13,072 nt of DNA from Treponema sp. UBA7590 (GCA_002478955.1 DLKK01000002.1:36419-49490), one strand, 5' to 3'. Shown: positions 5,983 through 13,039, numbered from the stretch's first letter. Made by a program: numbers and translations. The notes: generated by a model from the sequence alone, not told the origin.

Positions 5983-6945
5983 CTATTTTGTATAAAGATA
6001 TGCCGGGTAGCGGATTGTTGTTTCCTGAGCTATTCCCTCAAAAATCTTAGCTACTGGAGCTGTTGAAGAAATTTTTCCGAGAAGCAAATCGTAAAGGTTA
6101 GCCGATTTTTCGTATTTATAGTCAACAATCTGGTATTCTTTTCCGCCGAATTCTGCCTCTGACATGTTTTTCAGCATATTTTCCCATGAGTCAACCGCGT
6201 CTATAAGGCCATTTTTCAAAGCCTGTGCTGCAGTGTAAATTCTTCCGTCTGCAAGAATTTTTACATCATTTATAGGAATATTCCGGCTCATTGCCACAAT
6301 ACTTGTGAACTGTTCGTAACATTCATCTGAAATTGACTGCATGATTTCCCGCTGCTCATCCGATACTGGTTCATTTGCACTGAACATATTTTTGTTTTTG
6401 CCGGAATGAATTGTCTCTGACTTTATTCCAAGCTTCTCAAAAAGTCCTGTAAGATCGTAGGAGCTTCCGGTTATTACGCCGATTGAACCGGTTAGAGTAT
6501 TTCTGTTTGCGTAAATTTTTTTTGCGGCGCAGGAAATGTAATATCCTCCGGATGCGGCAAGTTTTCCCTGGTAAACATAAACTGGTTTTCCGGAAGTCTT
6601 ATAGTCCTGCAACGCAAGGTATGTTTCATCAGCCTCGTAGACAGTTCCGCCTGGCGAATCTATGAAAACTGCGATTCCCATGTTTTTCTTGTCAGCTTTC
6701 AGGTCTTTTATTGTTTCCAGAAGCCATTTTTGGTTGTAGGTCTGATTTTCTTCCTGGATTACTCCTTCTATGTAAAGCGCGGCCACATAATTTTTTGCCG
6801 GTTTTCCAAAAACAAAAGTCTGATGCTCAGATGTCTGTTCAGAATTGTTGTTTTGGGCAAAAAACTTAAGGATTCCACATATGACAGCAAAAGCTATTAT
6901 GAGGATAAAGACAATCAATCCAACTTTCTGTTTCTTGTTTTTCAT
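5983..6945 (-). CDS. sppA: Signal peptide peptidase / S49 serine protease, SppA type
   Basis: This is a membrane-anchored protease that degrades cleaved signal peptides and possibly other membrane peptides. The 320-residue protein has one N-terminal membrane anchor (about 9-29) and an external catalytic domain, the short form seen in Gram-positive SppA (about 300-335). Motifs are YIEGVI at 58-63, FIDSPGGTVYE near 94-104, AASGGYYIS at 130-138 with Ser132 as nucleophile, and LTGSIGVI at 151-158. The general-base lysine should be Lys183 or Lys185 in the SGKNKN segment, about 51-53 residues after the Ser as in the B. subtilis enzyme. GRIYTAAQALKNGLIDAV (235-252) is the usual late S49 signature. 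Its ATG follows the stop of the DUF975 gene with no gap, and its GAGGA ribosome site lies inside that gene's last codons, so translation is probably coupled. Confidence 0.94.
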   Translation of the reverse strand: MKNKKQKVGLIVFILIIAFAVICGILKFFAQNNNSEQTSEHQTFVFGKPAKNYVAALYIEGVIQEENQTYNQKWLLETIKDLKADKKNMGIAVFIDSPGGTVYEADETYLALQDYKTSGKPVYVYQGKLAASGGYYISCAAKKIYANRNTLTGSIGVITGSSYDLTGLFEKLGIKSETIHSGKNKNMFSANEPVSDEQREIMQSISDECYEQFTSIVAMSRNIPINDVKILADGRIYTAAQALKNGLIDAVDSWENMLKNMSEAEFGGKEYQIVDYKYEKSANLYDLLLGKISSTAPVAKIFEGIAQETTIRYPAYLYTK

Positions 6946-7626
6946 TTAGTCCTCTGTAAGATCTTCGGGTTTTAGTCGTTTTGTCTCGATTGCTTCTGTA
7001 AGGAGCGCGTGATAGACATTAGTCATTGTCATAAGATAGTAAGGCTGAATCCATAAAAATCCGATTCCTGCCGTTGCTGTGCCAAGAAGAAACCAGCCCA
7101 GGAAACTAAGGTCTGTAACAAAAATGTCCATTTTGTGTCCGCGGGTGATTTCTATGCTTATGCGCATCGCCTTGAAAACCGAGATGTTCGGATATTCCAG
7201 CGCGATGAATTTTGTCATGCTGTAGGCGTAATGTTTTACAAAGCCAGGAATTATGAAAACGCAGAACCATAAGAATGTCCAGAGCAATTCCCAGGCTCCG
7301 CAGAGAATTGCGCGGCCAAATTTGCTGAAGCCTTCCAGAAAATCGCCGAAAGTTATTTTTTCCGGACCGCGTGACATTTTCAGGTGAAGATTCAACTGGG
7401 AATATACAATTATCATGACAATACAGAATTCTATTATGGAAAAGAAATTCATCAGAACTTCAGCGCCCTCATTTATGAATGAAGATGAAGTCACCGCGCT
7501 GTAAACTTCAGGAACGTTGATAAGCGCGCATACTGCATAATAGATGATTGCTGCAAGAACAGGAATTGTCCATCTCTTTTTTAATTGAACCAAAGCGTAT
7601 TTTTTATATTTTTTTCTATTAAACAT
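6946..7626 (-). CDS. DUF975-family integral membrane protein
   Basis: This is a multispanning inner-membrane protein of a family without an established function. The 226 residues start with a basic MFNRKKYKKYALVQLKKRW stretch typical of the family, then hydrophobic segments near 20-38, 60-80, 107-129, 173-191 and a weaker one near 193-207. Family landmarks are FIIPGFVKHYAYSM (124-137), ALEYPNISVFKAMRIS (142-157), TRGHKMDIFVTDLSFLGWFLL (161-181) and a Gly-rich GIGFLWIQPY turn. The ATG at 7626 fits the family's N-terminus. AGGAG exists upstream but 12 bases away, which is long, while a promoter's -10 ends 6 bases before the ATG. It is directly followed by sppA, suggesting a shared envelope maintenance role; that is inference. 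Confidence 0.88.
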   Translation of the reverse strand: MFNRKKYKKYALVQLKKRWTIPVLAAIIYYAVCALINVPEVYSAVTSSSFINEGAEVLMNFFSIIEFCIVMIIVYSQLNLHLKMSRGPEKITFGDFLEGFSKFGRAILCGAWELLWTFLWFCVFIIPGFVKHYAYSMTKFIALEYPNISVFKAMRISIEITRGHKMDIFVTDLSFLGWFLLGTATAGIGFLWIQPYYLMTMTNVYHALLTEAIETKRLKPEDLTED

Positions 7627-7632
7627 AACTAA

Positions 7633-7661
7633 AATTTACTCCTGATACATAGCGCTGTCAA
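7633..7661 (-). promoter_or_regulatory. Promoter of the DUF975-sppA pair, possibly leaderless
   Basis: On the minus strand a perfect TTGACA (7661-7656) is followed after 17 bases by TAAATT (7638-7633). The -10 ends 6 bases before the ATG, so transcription would begin at or next to the start codon. An AGGAG at 7646-7642 would lie within the promoter spacer and be absent from such a transcript. Confidence 0.5.
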
Positions 7662-7706
7662 GAATGAGTTTAAAATATTCAATATTATTTAGCCTGAGTG
7701 TCGAGT

Positions 7707-7731
7707 TTTATGGATTCAGAAAAAAAAGTCG
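7707..7731 (-). repeat. 25-base near-repeat, copy 1
   Basis: Read on the minus strand it is CGAC, eight T, CTGAATC, one C, then ATAAA. Copy 2 at 13040-13064 on the plus strand matches at 23 of 25 positions. It lies about 80 bases upstream of the DUF975 gene in that gene's orientation. Low complexity of the T-run lowers its significance. Confidence 0.45.
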
Positions 7732-7767
7732 AAATTTGATCTATTTAAAATTATTTCGCACCGCAAA

Positions 7768-8418
7768 TTATTTTTTTTGGTCAAGTTCCTTCAGCATTTC
7801 GCTGTAGTAACGCTTTTCAATATCTTTTTCCGGGATTTTGCATTCTGAAAGAAGTTTTTTCAGCGCGCCCTGAATTTTCTCTACTGTCTGCGCGTCATTT
7901 TTGCCGGAAAGAATTTCTATTTCAATAAAATCACCGAGCCTCTGGACATTGCAAAGTTCCAGCGTTGCTTTTCCATATTCTGTCTGTACGGAAAAAATCA
8001 TGACTTCCTTGTGTTTTTTCAGTGCCGGCACAAAACCTATATCCTTAAAAAGAATTTCCACGGCTTCTGTGTCTGAGATTTCAGTTTCTTTTTCGTCGTT
8101 CACTTCTATAGAAAATCCTTTTGAGTCTGACTTCAGTTCTTTCTTTTTGTAGGTCAGAAAATTTGTCGTCTTTGTTCCTTTTTCTGTTTTTTCAGTCTGG
8201 CGCCGGATTCTTGCGGAAATGTAATTTTTTTTGCTGTTTTCGTTTCCATCCGTAGTTTTCGGTTCGCTCTGATTTTTATGTGTGGATTTTTCTTTTTTCT
8301 CAAGGTGAAAATATGTGTCGTCCTTTGTTACGGTTTTTTCATATTTTGCAAATGAATTCAGGTTTTCAATAAGTTTTCCGCGGTCAAAAACGTGTGCTTT
8401 AAGTTCGATTTCAGTCAT
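7768..8418 (-). CDS. CYTH-domain protein (class IV adenylate cyclase / triphosphatase-like)
   Basis: CYTH proteins are triphosphate-tunnel enzymes that act on ATP, thiamine triphosphate or inorganic triphosphate, and some are called CyaB. The defining ExExK signature is EIELK at residues 3-7 of this 216-residue protein. Other tunnel features are DTYFHLE (34-40), the ARIRR strand with Arg70, TYKKK around Lys91, KKHKEV (134-139), the LELCNVQRLGDFIEIEI strand (153-169) and the late RYYSEML helix. A Lys/Glu/Asn-rich insert at about 41-65 separates strands and is unusual. I chose the ATG at 8418, not the one at 8499, because ExExK must lie at the very N-terminus and the longer start would overlap dus. 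No clear ribosome site is visible. Substrate cannot be read from sequence; cyclase activity should not be assumed. Confidence 0.85.
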   Translation of the reverse strand: MTEIELKAHVFDRGKLIENLNSFAKYEKTVTKDDTYFHLEKKEKSTHKNQSEPKTTDGNENSKKNYISARIRRQTEKTEKGTKTTNFLTYKKKELKSDSKGFSIEVNDEKETEISDTEAVEILFKDIGFVPALKKHKEVMIFSVQTEYGKATLELCNVQRLGDFIEIEILSGKNDAQTVEKIQGALKKLLSECKIPEKDIEKRYYSEMLKELDQKK

Positions 8419-8424
8419 ATTTTC

Positions 8425-8430
8425 AGTATA
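8425..8430 (-). promoter_or_regulatory. -10 element of the CYTH gene, leaderless geometry
   Basis: TATACT (5 of 6 to consensus) on the minus strand ends 6 bases before the ATG at 8418. The -35 region is poor: only a TTCATT about 16 bases further upstream, beyond an eight-T run. No Shine-Dalgarno sequence lies between it and the start. Confidence 0.45.
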
Positions 8431-8435
8431 CAGGA

Positions 8436-8465
8436 TTTTCAAAAAAAATGAATAAATGCTAATAT
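8436..8465 (+). promoter_or_regulatory. Possible dus promoter, leaderless geometry
   Basis: TTTTCA (8436-8441) and TAATAT (8460-8465) are 18 bases apart, each 4 of 6 to consensus. The -10 ends 6 bases before the dus ATG. The two divergent -10 elements are only 29 bases apart, so the two promoters overlap and polymerase binding at one may exclude the other. Confidence 0.35.
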
Positions 8466-8471
8466 TTTTGA

Positions 8472-9473
8472 ATGAAGTTAATTTGTGCGCCGATGGCAAC
8501 TTTGAGTCATCCGGCTTTTAGGATGTTGATAGAAAAATTTGGCGGCTGCGACGAGTATTACACAGAAATGATAAATGCGCCGTCCTTGCTGAACAATGGT
8601 CAATTTGAAAAATTCTATATAAATCCGGCGCCTGTTCCGGAGAAAATTGTCTGGCAGCTTACTGGAAAATCTGCTGAGCCGATTATAAAGGCTGCTTCTG
8701 TTGTCGCATCTTTGGGCGGAATCGGCGTTGACTTGAACATGGGCTGCTCCGCGCCGGAAATTGTTAACAGCGGGGCAGGTGTTGCCTGGATGCTTAAACC
8801 GCGGACTGAAACTCTGGAACTTGTGAAAGGCGTGAAAAATGCGCTGGAAAAATACGAGGCTGAAACTGGAATCCACAGAAGGTTCAGCGTGAAATTCAGG
8901 CTTGGTGATGAGAATTTTACCGATGAAAGTTTTTTTTCATTTGCTGATATGCTTGTGGAAAACGGAGTTGAAAGGCTTGCTCTTCATCCGCGCACAAGAA
9001 AAGAAAAATACAGGGATTTGCCGCGATGGCAATACGCGCAAAAGCTTGCTGAACGGTACTCGGGCAAAATTTCCGTTGTTGTGAATGGAGACATAAAAGA
9101 TTCTGTCTCTGCCGAAAATGCTGAAAAGATATGCGCCGCGTGCGATGGACTTATGATTGGCAGAATGGCGGTCCAGAAACCTTGGATTTTCGCGGAAATC
9201 TCAAGAAGCCTGAGCGGTTCTTCCACGGAGAAGAAGCCGGTTGATTTGCTGCAGTGCGCCTTGGATTTTATTGATTTTGTTGAAAAGTACCAGCCGCCGG
9301 AATTCTATAAAACCCGGCTTCAGCGTTTTTTCACTTATTTCTGCATGAATTTTTCTTTTGCGCATTATGCCCAGACTCAAATGCTGAACGCCAAAAATAT
9401 TCAGGATTCACGCGAAAAAATCCGCGGATATTTTGAAAAAGTTCCAGAAGATCGTTTTAAATTCAGCGTGTAG
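8472..9473 (+). CDS. dus: tRNA-dihydrouridine synthase, Dus family
   Basis: This flavoenzyme reduces specific uridines in tRNA to dihydrouridine using FMN and NADPH. The 333-residue protein has a TIM-barrel domain with all Dus landmarks: APMATLSH at 6-13, QLTGKS at 62-67, VDLNMGCSAPEI at 86-97 with catalytic Cys92, GAGVAWMLKP at 101-110, VKFRLG at 140-145 with Lys141, HPRTRKEKYRDLPRW at 172-186 with His172, VNGDI at 204-208, and GLMIGRMAVQKPWIF at 226-240. A C-terminal helical domain for tRNA binding follows from about 255. The residue after the catalytic Cys is Ser where most relatives have Pro. No Shine-Dalgarno sequence precedes the ATG. Which uridine it modifies cannot be told; I leave the subfamily open. 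Confidence 0.95.
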   Translation: MKLICAPMATLSHPAFRMLIEKFGGCDEYYTEMINAPSLLNNGQFEKFYINPAPVPEKIVWQLTGKSAEPIIKAASVVASLGGIGVDLNMGCSAPEIVNSGAGVAWMLKPRTETLELVKGVKNALEKYEAETGIHRRFSVKFRLGDENFTDESFFSFADMLVENGVERLALHPRTRKEKYRDLPRWQYAQKLAERYSGKISVVVNGDIKDSVSAENAEKICAACDGLMIGRMAVQKPWIFAEISRSLSGSSTEKKPVDLLQCALDFIDFVEKYQPPEFYKTRLQRFFTYFCMNFSFAHYAQTQMLNAKNIQDSREKIRGYFEKVPEDRFKFSV

Positions 9474-9485
9474 TAAACATAAAAC

Positions 9486-9515
9486 TTGACGATAAAAGAC
9501 GGCCTATGTTATTCT
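9486..9515 (+). promoter_or_regulatory. Probable yajC-secD-secF promoter
   Basis: TTGACG (9486-9491) and TATTCT (9510-9515) are separated by 18 bases, 12 bases after the dus stop. Transcription would begin near 9522, giving a leader of about 44 bases. Confidence 0.5.
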
Positions 9516-9521
9516 ATAAGA

Positions 9522-9536
9522 ACTGAATTTTTCAGT
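9522..9536 (+). promoter_or_regulatory. Small hairpin at the predicted 5' end of the yajC mRNA
   Basis: Perfect arms ACTGAA and TTCAGT enclose a TTT loop. If transcription starts near 9522 the stem would sit at the very 5' end of the transcript, where such stems protect RNA from decay. At DNA level it could equally be an operator just downstream of the -10. Confidence 0.3.
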
Positions 9537-9565
9537 AATTTACATATTTAAAAAGGAAAAAAGAC

Positions 9566-9961
9566 ATGTCGTTTATTTCACTTCTTCAGGAAGCTTCCGG
9601 TGCAGCTCCAAGTGCTTCTAGCACAGCAGGATTGCTTTCAACAATCGTTCCATTCGTATTGATTATTGTAATCTTTTATTTTTTCTTGATTCGTCCTCAG
9701 AACAAGAAACAGAAAGAAACAGAAAAGATGATTGCCGCTCTAAAAAAAGGCGACAAAGTTGTTACAATCGGTGGAATCCATGGAGTTGTCTCTTCAACAA
9801 AAGAAAAGACTATCATTGTAAAAGTTGATGACAACTGCAAAATTGAATTCAGCCGCTCTGCAATTGCTGGTGTTGAATCAGAAAAAGCTGAGAAGCCAGA
9901 AGCAAAAGAAACAAAAAAAGAAGAAAAAGTAGAGGCTTCTGTAGAAGCTGAGAAAAAATAA
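9566..9961 (+). CDS. yajC: Preprotein translocase accessory subunit YajC
   Basis: YajC is a small membrane protein that associates with SecD-SecF and the SecYEG channel. The 131-residue protein has a short N-terminal polar part, one membrane segment at about 25-43 ending in the family motif FLIRPQNKKQKE (40-51), and a cytoplasmic domain with LKKGDKVVTIGGIHGVV (59-75) and strands to about 104. The final 25 residues are a Lys/Glu/Ala tail, longer than in E. coli YajC (110 residues). AAGGAA lies 7-12 bases before the ATG. It is first in the yajC-secD-secF operon, 18 bases before secD. Confidence 0.96.
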   Translation: MSFISLLQEASGAAPSASSTAGLLSTIVPFVLIIVIFYFFLIRPQNKKQKETEKMIAALKKGDKVVTIGGIHGVVSSTKEKTIIVKVDDNCKIEFSRSAIAGVESEKAEKPEAKETKKEEKVEASVEAEKK

Positions 9962-9979
9962 AAAAACGGGGTAAACAAG

Positions 9980-11722
9980 ATGAATAAACGTGCGCGTTTA
10001 GTTATTCTTCTAGCTGTTTTAGCAATATGTTATGCCTTCCTTTATCCATCGGTAAAATGGTATTGGGGTACTCCAAAAGAAGTTCAGGCTTTGGCTCTAG
10101 GTTCATTGGAAAACATCAGGGATTTTGCTACAGCTCAGGGTGCAAAGGATGTTGATGCGGTAAAAGAAGCTGCAAAAGCGGATTTGAATGCAAAAATCGA
10201 TGAAAAATATGCATGGCTTGAAAAAGCTGCCGCAAAAAAATATAAGGCTGCAAAACAGAAAGTTCCTGCAGAAATGACAGTTGGCGCGATTCTTGACGCA
10301 TATTCTAGCGAGGCTGAATTCCTTGAAGAATTTACAAGCCGTTACCGCGACCAGATTCTTAAGGCAAAAAAGAATTATCAGAATTCTGTAAAACTTGGTC
10401 TGGATCTTTCCGGCGGTATGAATATTATTGTAAAGGCGGATTTGGACGCAGCTCTTGCGGCGCAGCAGGAATCTGGAGTTGTTACAGATGTTGAGGCTTT
10501 CAAGAAGAATGCAATGGCGAATGCCATAGAAAATCTTTCCAGCCGAATCGACCGTTTTGGTCTTACAGAACCAGTTATCCGTCAGCAGGGGGAGGACAGA
10601 ATTTATATTGAAATGCCAGGTGCTGCGGAGGCGGATTCAATAAATGCGCTTATCATGGGAAAAGGAATCTTGAATTTCCGTCTTGTTGATGATGACGCCA
10701 CAAACAAATTCCTTTCATATTATCAGCAGCACATTACAACAACTTTCAACGCTTCTGGTGAACTTGTTGATTCATCTACTATTCCTGCTGACTGCGAAAT
10801 TCTTGGCCATTATACTAAAGATGAGTACGGTCTTGATGAAAGAATCGGTTATCTTGTTGTAAAGAAAGAAGTTGCACTTGAAGGTGCGCACATAAAGAGT
10901 GCGGAAGTCGGTTCTGACCAGTACACAAACCGTCCAGAAGTTGACTTTGTCCTTGATTCTGAGGGCGCAGAAATCTTCGCAAAATTTACAGCCGCAAACA
11001 AAGGTAAAAACCTTGCTATTGTAAGCGATAATAAAATCAAGTCTTATGCGCGTATCAATGACGCAATTACAGGTGGCCACGTTGCAATCAGCGGATTTGG
11101 ACTGAAAGAAGCTCAGAATCTTCAGAAAGTTCTTCAGTCTGCATGGCTGAATGTTCCGCTTTCTGTTGAATCTCAGCAGGTAATCGGAGCTTCGCTTGGA
11201 GAACAGGCGATTGCACAGGGAATCAAGGCTATTGCGGTTGGTCTTATTCTTATAATGATTTTTATGCTCATCTGGTACAAGGGCGCTGGTGTGAATGCGA
11301 TTGTTGCACAGATTTTGAACCTTTACATAATGTTCTCGGTTCTTTCTGCGTTTAATTTGACTTTGTCGCTTTCTTCTATTGCCGGTATGATTTTGACAAT
11401 CGGTATGGCAGTTGATGCGAACGTAATTATTTTTGAGCGAATAAAAGAGGAACTTGTTGCCGGAAAGAGCCGTGTAGCGGCAATTTCTGCTGGTTTTGAC
11501 AATGCTTTCTGGGCAATCATGGACTCTAACATAACAACATTTATTGCGGCAATCTTCCTTTCTCAGCTTGGAAGCGGTTCTATTCAGGGATTTGCTGTCA
11601 GCCTTGCAATCGGTGTTGTTTCTTCTGTATTCACAGCATTGTTTGTGTCTCGCCTTATGTTTGATTTTGAGACTGATGTCTTGAAGTCAACAAAAGTAAG
11701 CATCGGCTGGAGGATTAAATAA
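9980..11722 (+). CDS. secD: Protein translocase subunit SecD
   Basis: SecD pairs with SecF to pull exported proteins across the membrane using the ion gradient. The 580-residue protein has a first membrane segment at about 6-22, a large external domain, and five membrane segments in the C-terminal third (about 412-432, 438-459, 464-487, 511-531, 537-562). LGLDLSGG is at 139-146 and DRFGLTEPVI at 191-200. GMAVDANVIIFERIKEEL at 475-492 carries Asp479, the family's essential membrane Asp (E. coli D519), and is intact. Unusual is the stretch of about 110 residues between the first membrane segment and LGLDLSGG, Ala/Lys/Glu-rich and probably helical or coiled coil; most SecD proteins have far fewer residues there. 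GGGGT lies 9-13 bases before the ATG. Its stop overlaps the secF ATG by one base (TAATG), so translation is coupled. Confidence 0.97.
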   Translation: MNKRARLVILLAVLAICYAFLYPSVKWYWGTPKEVQALALGSLENIRDFATAQGAKDVDAVKEAAKADLNAKIDEKYAWLEKAAAKKYKAAKQKVPAEMTVGAILDAYSSEAEFLEEFTSRYRDQILKAKKNYQNSVKLGLDLSGGMNIIVKADLDAALAAQQESGVVTDVEAFKKNAMANAIENLSSRIDRFGLTEPVIRQQGEDRIYIEMPGAAEADSINALIMGKGILNFRLVDDDATNKFLSYYQQHITTTFNASGELVDSSTIPADCEILGHYTKDEYGLDERIGYLVVKKEVALEGAHIKSAEVGSDQYTNRPEVDFVLDSEGAEIFAKFTAANKGKNLAIVSDNKIKSYARINDAITGGHVAISGFGLKEAQNLQKVLQSAWLNVPLSVESQQVIGASLGEQAIAQGIKAIAVGLILIMIFMLIWYKGAGVNAIVAQILNLYIMFSVLSAFNLTLSLSSIAGMILTIGMAVDANVIIFERIKEELVAGKSRVAAISAGFDNAFWAIMDSNITTFIAAIFLSQLGSGSIQGFAVSLAIGVVSSVFTALFVSRLMFDFETDVLKSTKVSIGWRIK

Positions 11723-12963
11723 TGGAAAAGAAAGTTATACATTTCAGCAAATTCTTTTTGCCGGCAGCAATTATCAGTTCTGTTATTATCATTTTTGGTG
11801 TTGTAGGTTTTATTACTCGCGGAATAAATCTTGGAATTGATTTTAAGCCTGGTTTTGTTGAAGAAGTTAGAATTGCTCCTGTTGCAGTTGAACTTACATA
11901 TTCTGGTTCTGCGAAGGTTACAGCAGATCTTTCTAAAGACAGTTTTGATCTTATTATTACTGGTTCAGGCGCAGAAAACGAGACAAAAGTTTATCCTTAT
12001 AGCGAATATGCGACTGTAAATGACATTGTTAAAGCTTTGAATGAAGTTTCTGGCGTTTCTGCGGTTGTAAAGACTGATGGCACAGAAGATTCTTCTTTGC
12101 TGTTTGTGAATTCGGCTGTTTCTACCCAGCTTACAAATTCTCCGCTTTTCTTGTATGCTGCACAGAAAAATGTTTCTGTTGATGAGGTTCGTGAGGCGCT
12201 TTCTGGTTTTGAAGGTTTTTCTGTAAAAGCTCTTGGCGGAAACAATGGCGCAAGTTATCAGGTGAGAATGCCGGAATCTTCTGGCGACAAGTCCGGTGCG
12301 GATTTGCAGAATGCGGTTCTTGCTGCTCTTGACGCAAAATTCGGCGAAAACACAGTTACTATTGTAAAAACAGACTTTATCGGTTCAAGTTTTTCCAAGA
12401 CACTCGCAAGCAAATCTCTTATTCTTTTGATTGCGACTTTTGCCCTTATCTGGCTGTATGCGGCTATCCGCTTCCATTGGGACTTTGCGCTTGGTTCAAT
12501 TATTGCCTTGATTCATGACTCGCTGATTATGATTACGTTCATTGTTTGGACTCGGATGGAATTTACAGCAACTGTTCTGGCGGCGATTCTTACAATTGTA
12601 GGTTATTCTATCAACGCAACTGTTGTAATTCTTGACCGCGTTCGTTCAAATTTACGCCTGGCAAAATTCAACAACTTCAATGCTATTTTGGATCAGTCGC
12701 TTTCTGACACATTGGGACGTTCAATTATTACAACTGTAACAACGTTGTTTGCGGTTGTTTCTTTGTATCTGTTCACAACAGGAAGCATCAAGGATTTTGC
12801 CCTTGCGTTGATTGTTGGGCTTTTGAGCGGTTGTTATTCTTCTATCTTTATTTCTAGCGGTTTTATTTCAATTTTAAGAAAGAACTGGAAGCCTGAATTT
12901 GGCGTTCATCATTCTTTGAAGACAGAAAAAGGCGTTCTGCAGATGGATGGAATTCAGGTTTGA
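11722..12963 (+). CDS. secF: Protein translocase subunit SecF, with variant membrane motif
   Basis: SecF is the partner of SecD in the export motor. At 413 residues it is about 100 longer than usual (about 300-320), because the external region between the first membrane segment (11-31) and the second (230-248) spans about 180 residues. Later segments lie near 254-276, 281-304, 337-352 and 358-384. The family's GIDFTGG appears as GIDFKPG at 38-44. The fourth-helix motif, commonly GYSxND followed by DRIRE, reads GYSINATVVILDRVR, putting Ala299 where the ion-pathway Asp is expected (E. coli SecF D213). The partner Arg in LGRS (Arg333) and the SecD Asp479 are kept. GGAGG sits 8-12 bases before the ATG. 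A terminator follows 23 bases after the stop. Identity is secure; whether the motor is altered is unknown. Confidence 0.96.
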   Translation: MEKKVIHFSKFFLPAAIISSVIIIFGVVGFITRGINLGIDFKPGFVEEVRIAPVAVELTYSGSAKVTADLSKDSFDLIITGSGAENETKVYPYSEYATVNDIVKALNEVSGVSAVVKTDGTEDSSLLFVNSAVSTQLTNSPLFLYAAQKNVSVDEVREALSGFEGFSVKALGGNNGASYQVRMPESSGDKSGADLQNAVLAALDAKFGENTVTIVKTDFIGSSFSKTLASKSLILLIATFALIWLYAAIRFHWDFALGSIIALIHDSLIMITFIVWTRMEFTATVLAAILTIVGYSINATVVILDRVRSNLRLAKFNNFNAILDQSLSDTLGRSIITTVTTLFAVVSLYLFTTGSIKDFALALIVGLLSGCYSSIFISSGFISILRKNWKPEFGVHHSLKTEKGVLQMDGIQV

Positions 12964-12986
12964 TTTGAATTGAACTGAATTTTTTT

Positions 12987-13019
12987 AAGACCTGGAATTG
13001 TTTTCCGGGTCTTTTTTTT
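12987..13019 (+). terminator. Intrinsic terminator of yajC-secD-secF
   Basis: An 11-base-pair stem (AAGACCTGGAA with TTCCGGGTCTT, one G-U pair) with a TTGTT loop runs into a tract of eight T. It lies 23 bases after the secF stop. The minus-strand reading lacks a T-tract, so it acts in one direction. Confidence 0.92.
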
Positions 13020-13039
13020 AGTTATTTTGCTTAAAATGC

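Noticed and set aside
8419..8499. Longer start of the CYTH gene at 8499
   Set aside because: The ExExK signature belongs at the extreme N-terminus, and the extension would run over the dus start and the spacer.
8478..8876. 132-residue minus-strand reading frame
   Set aside because: It is antisense to the conserved Dus barrel and has no supporting signals.
10772..11080. 102-residue minus-strand reading frame
   Set aside because: Antisense to secD, with no ribosome site; a product of codon structure in the real gene.
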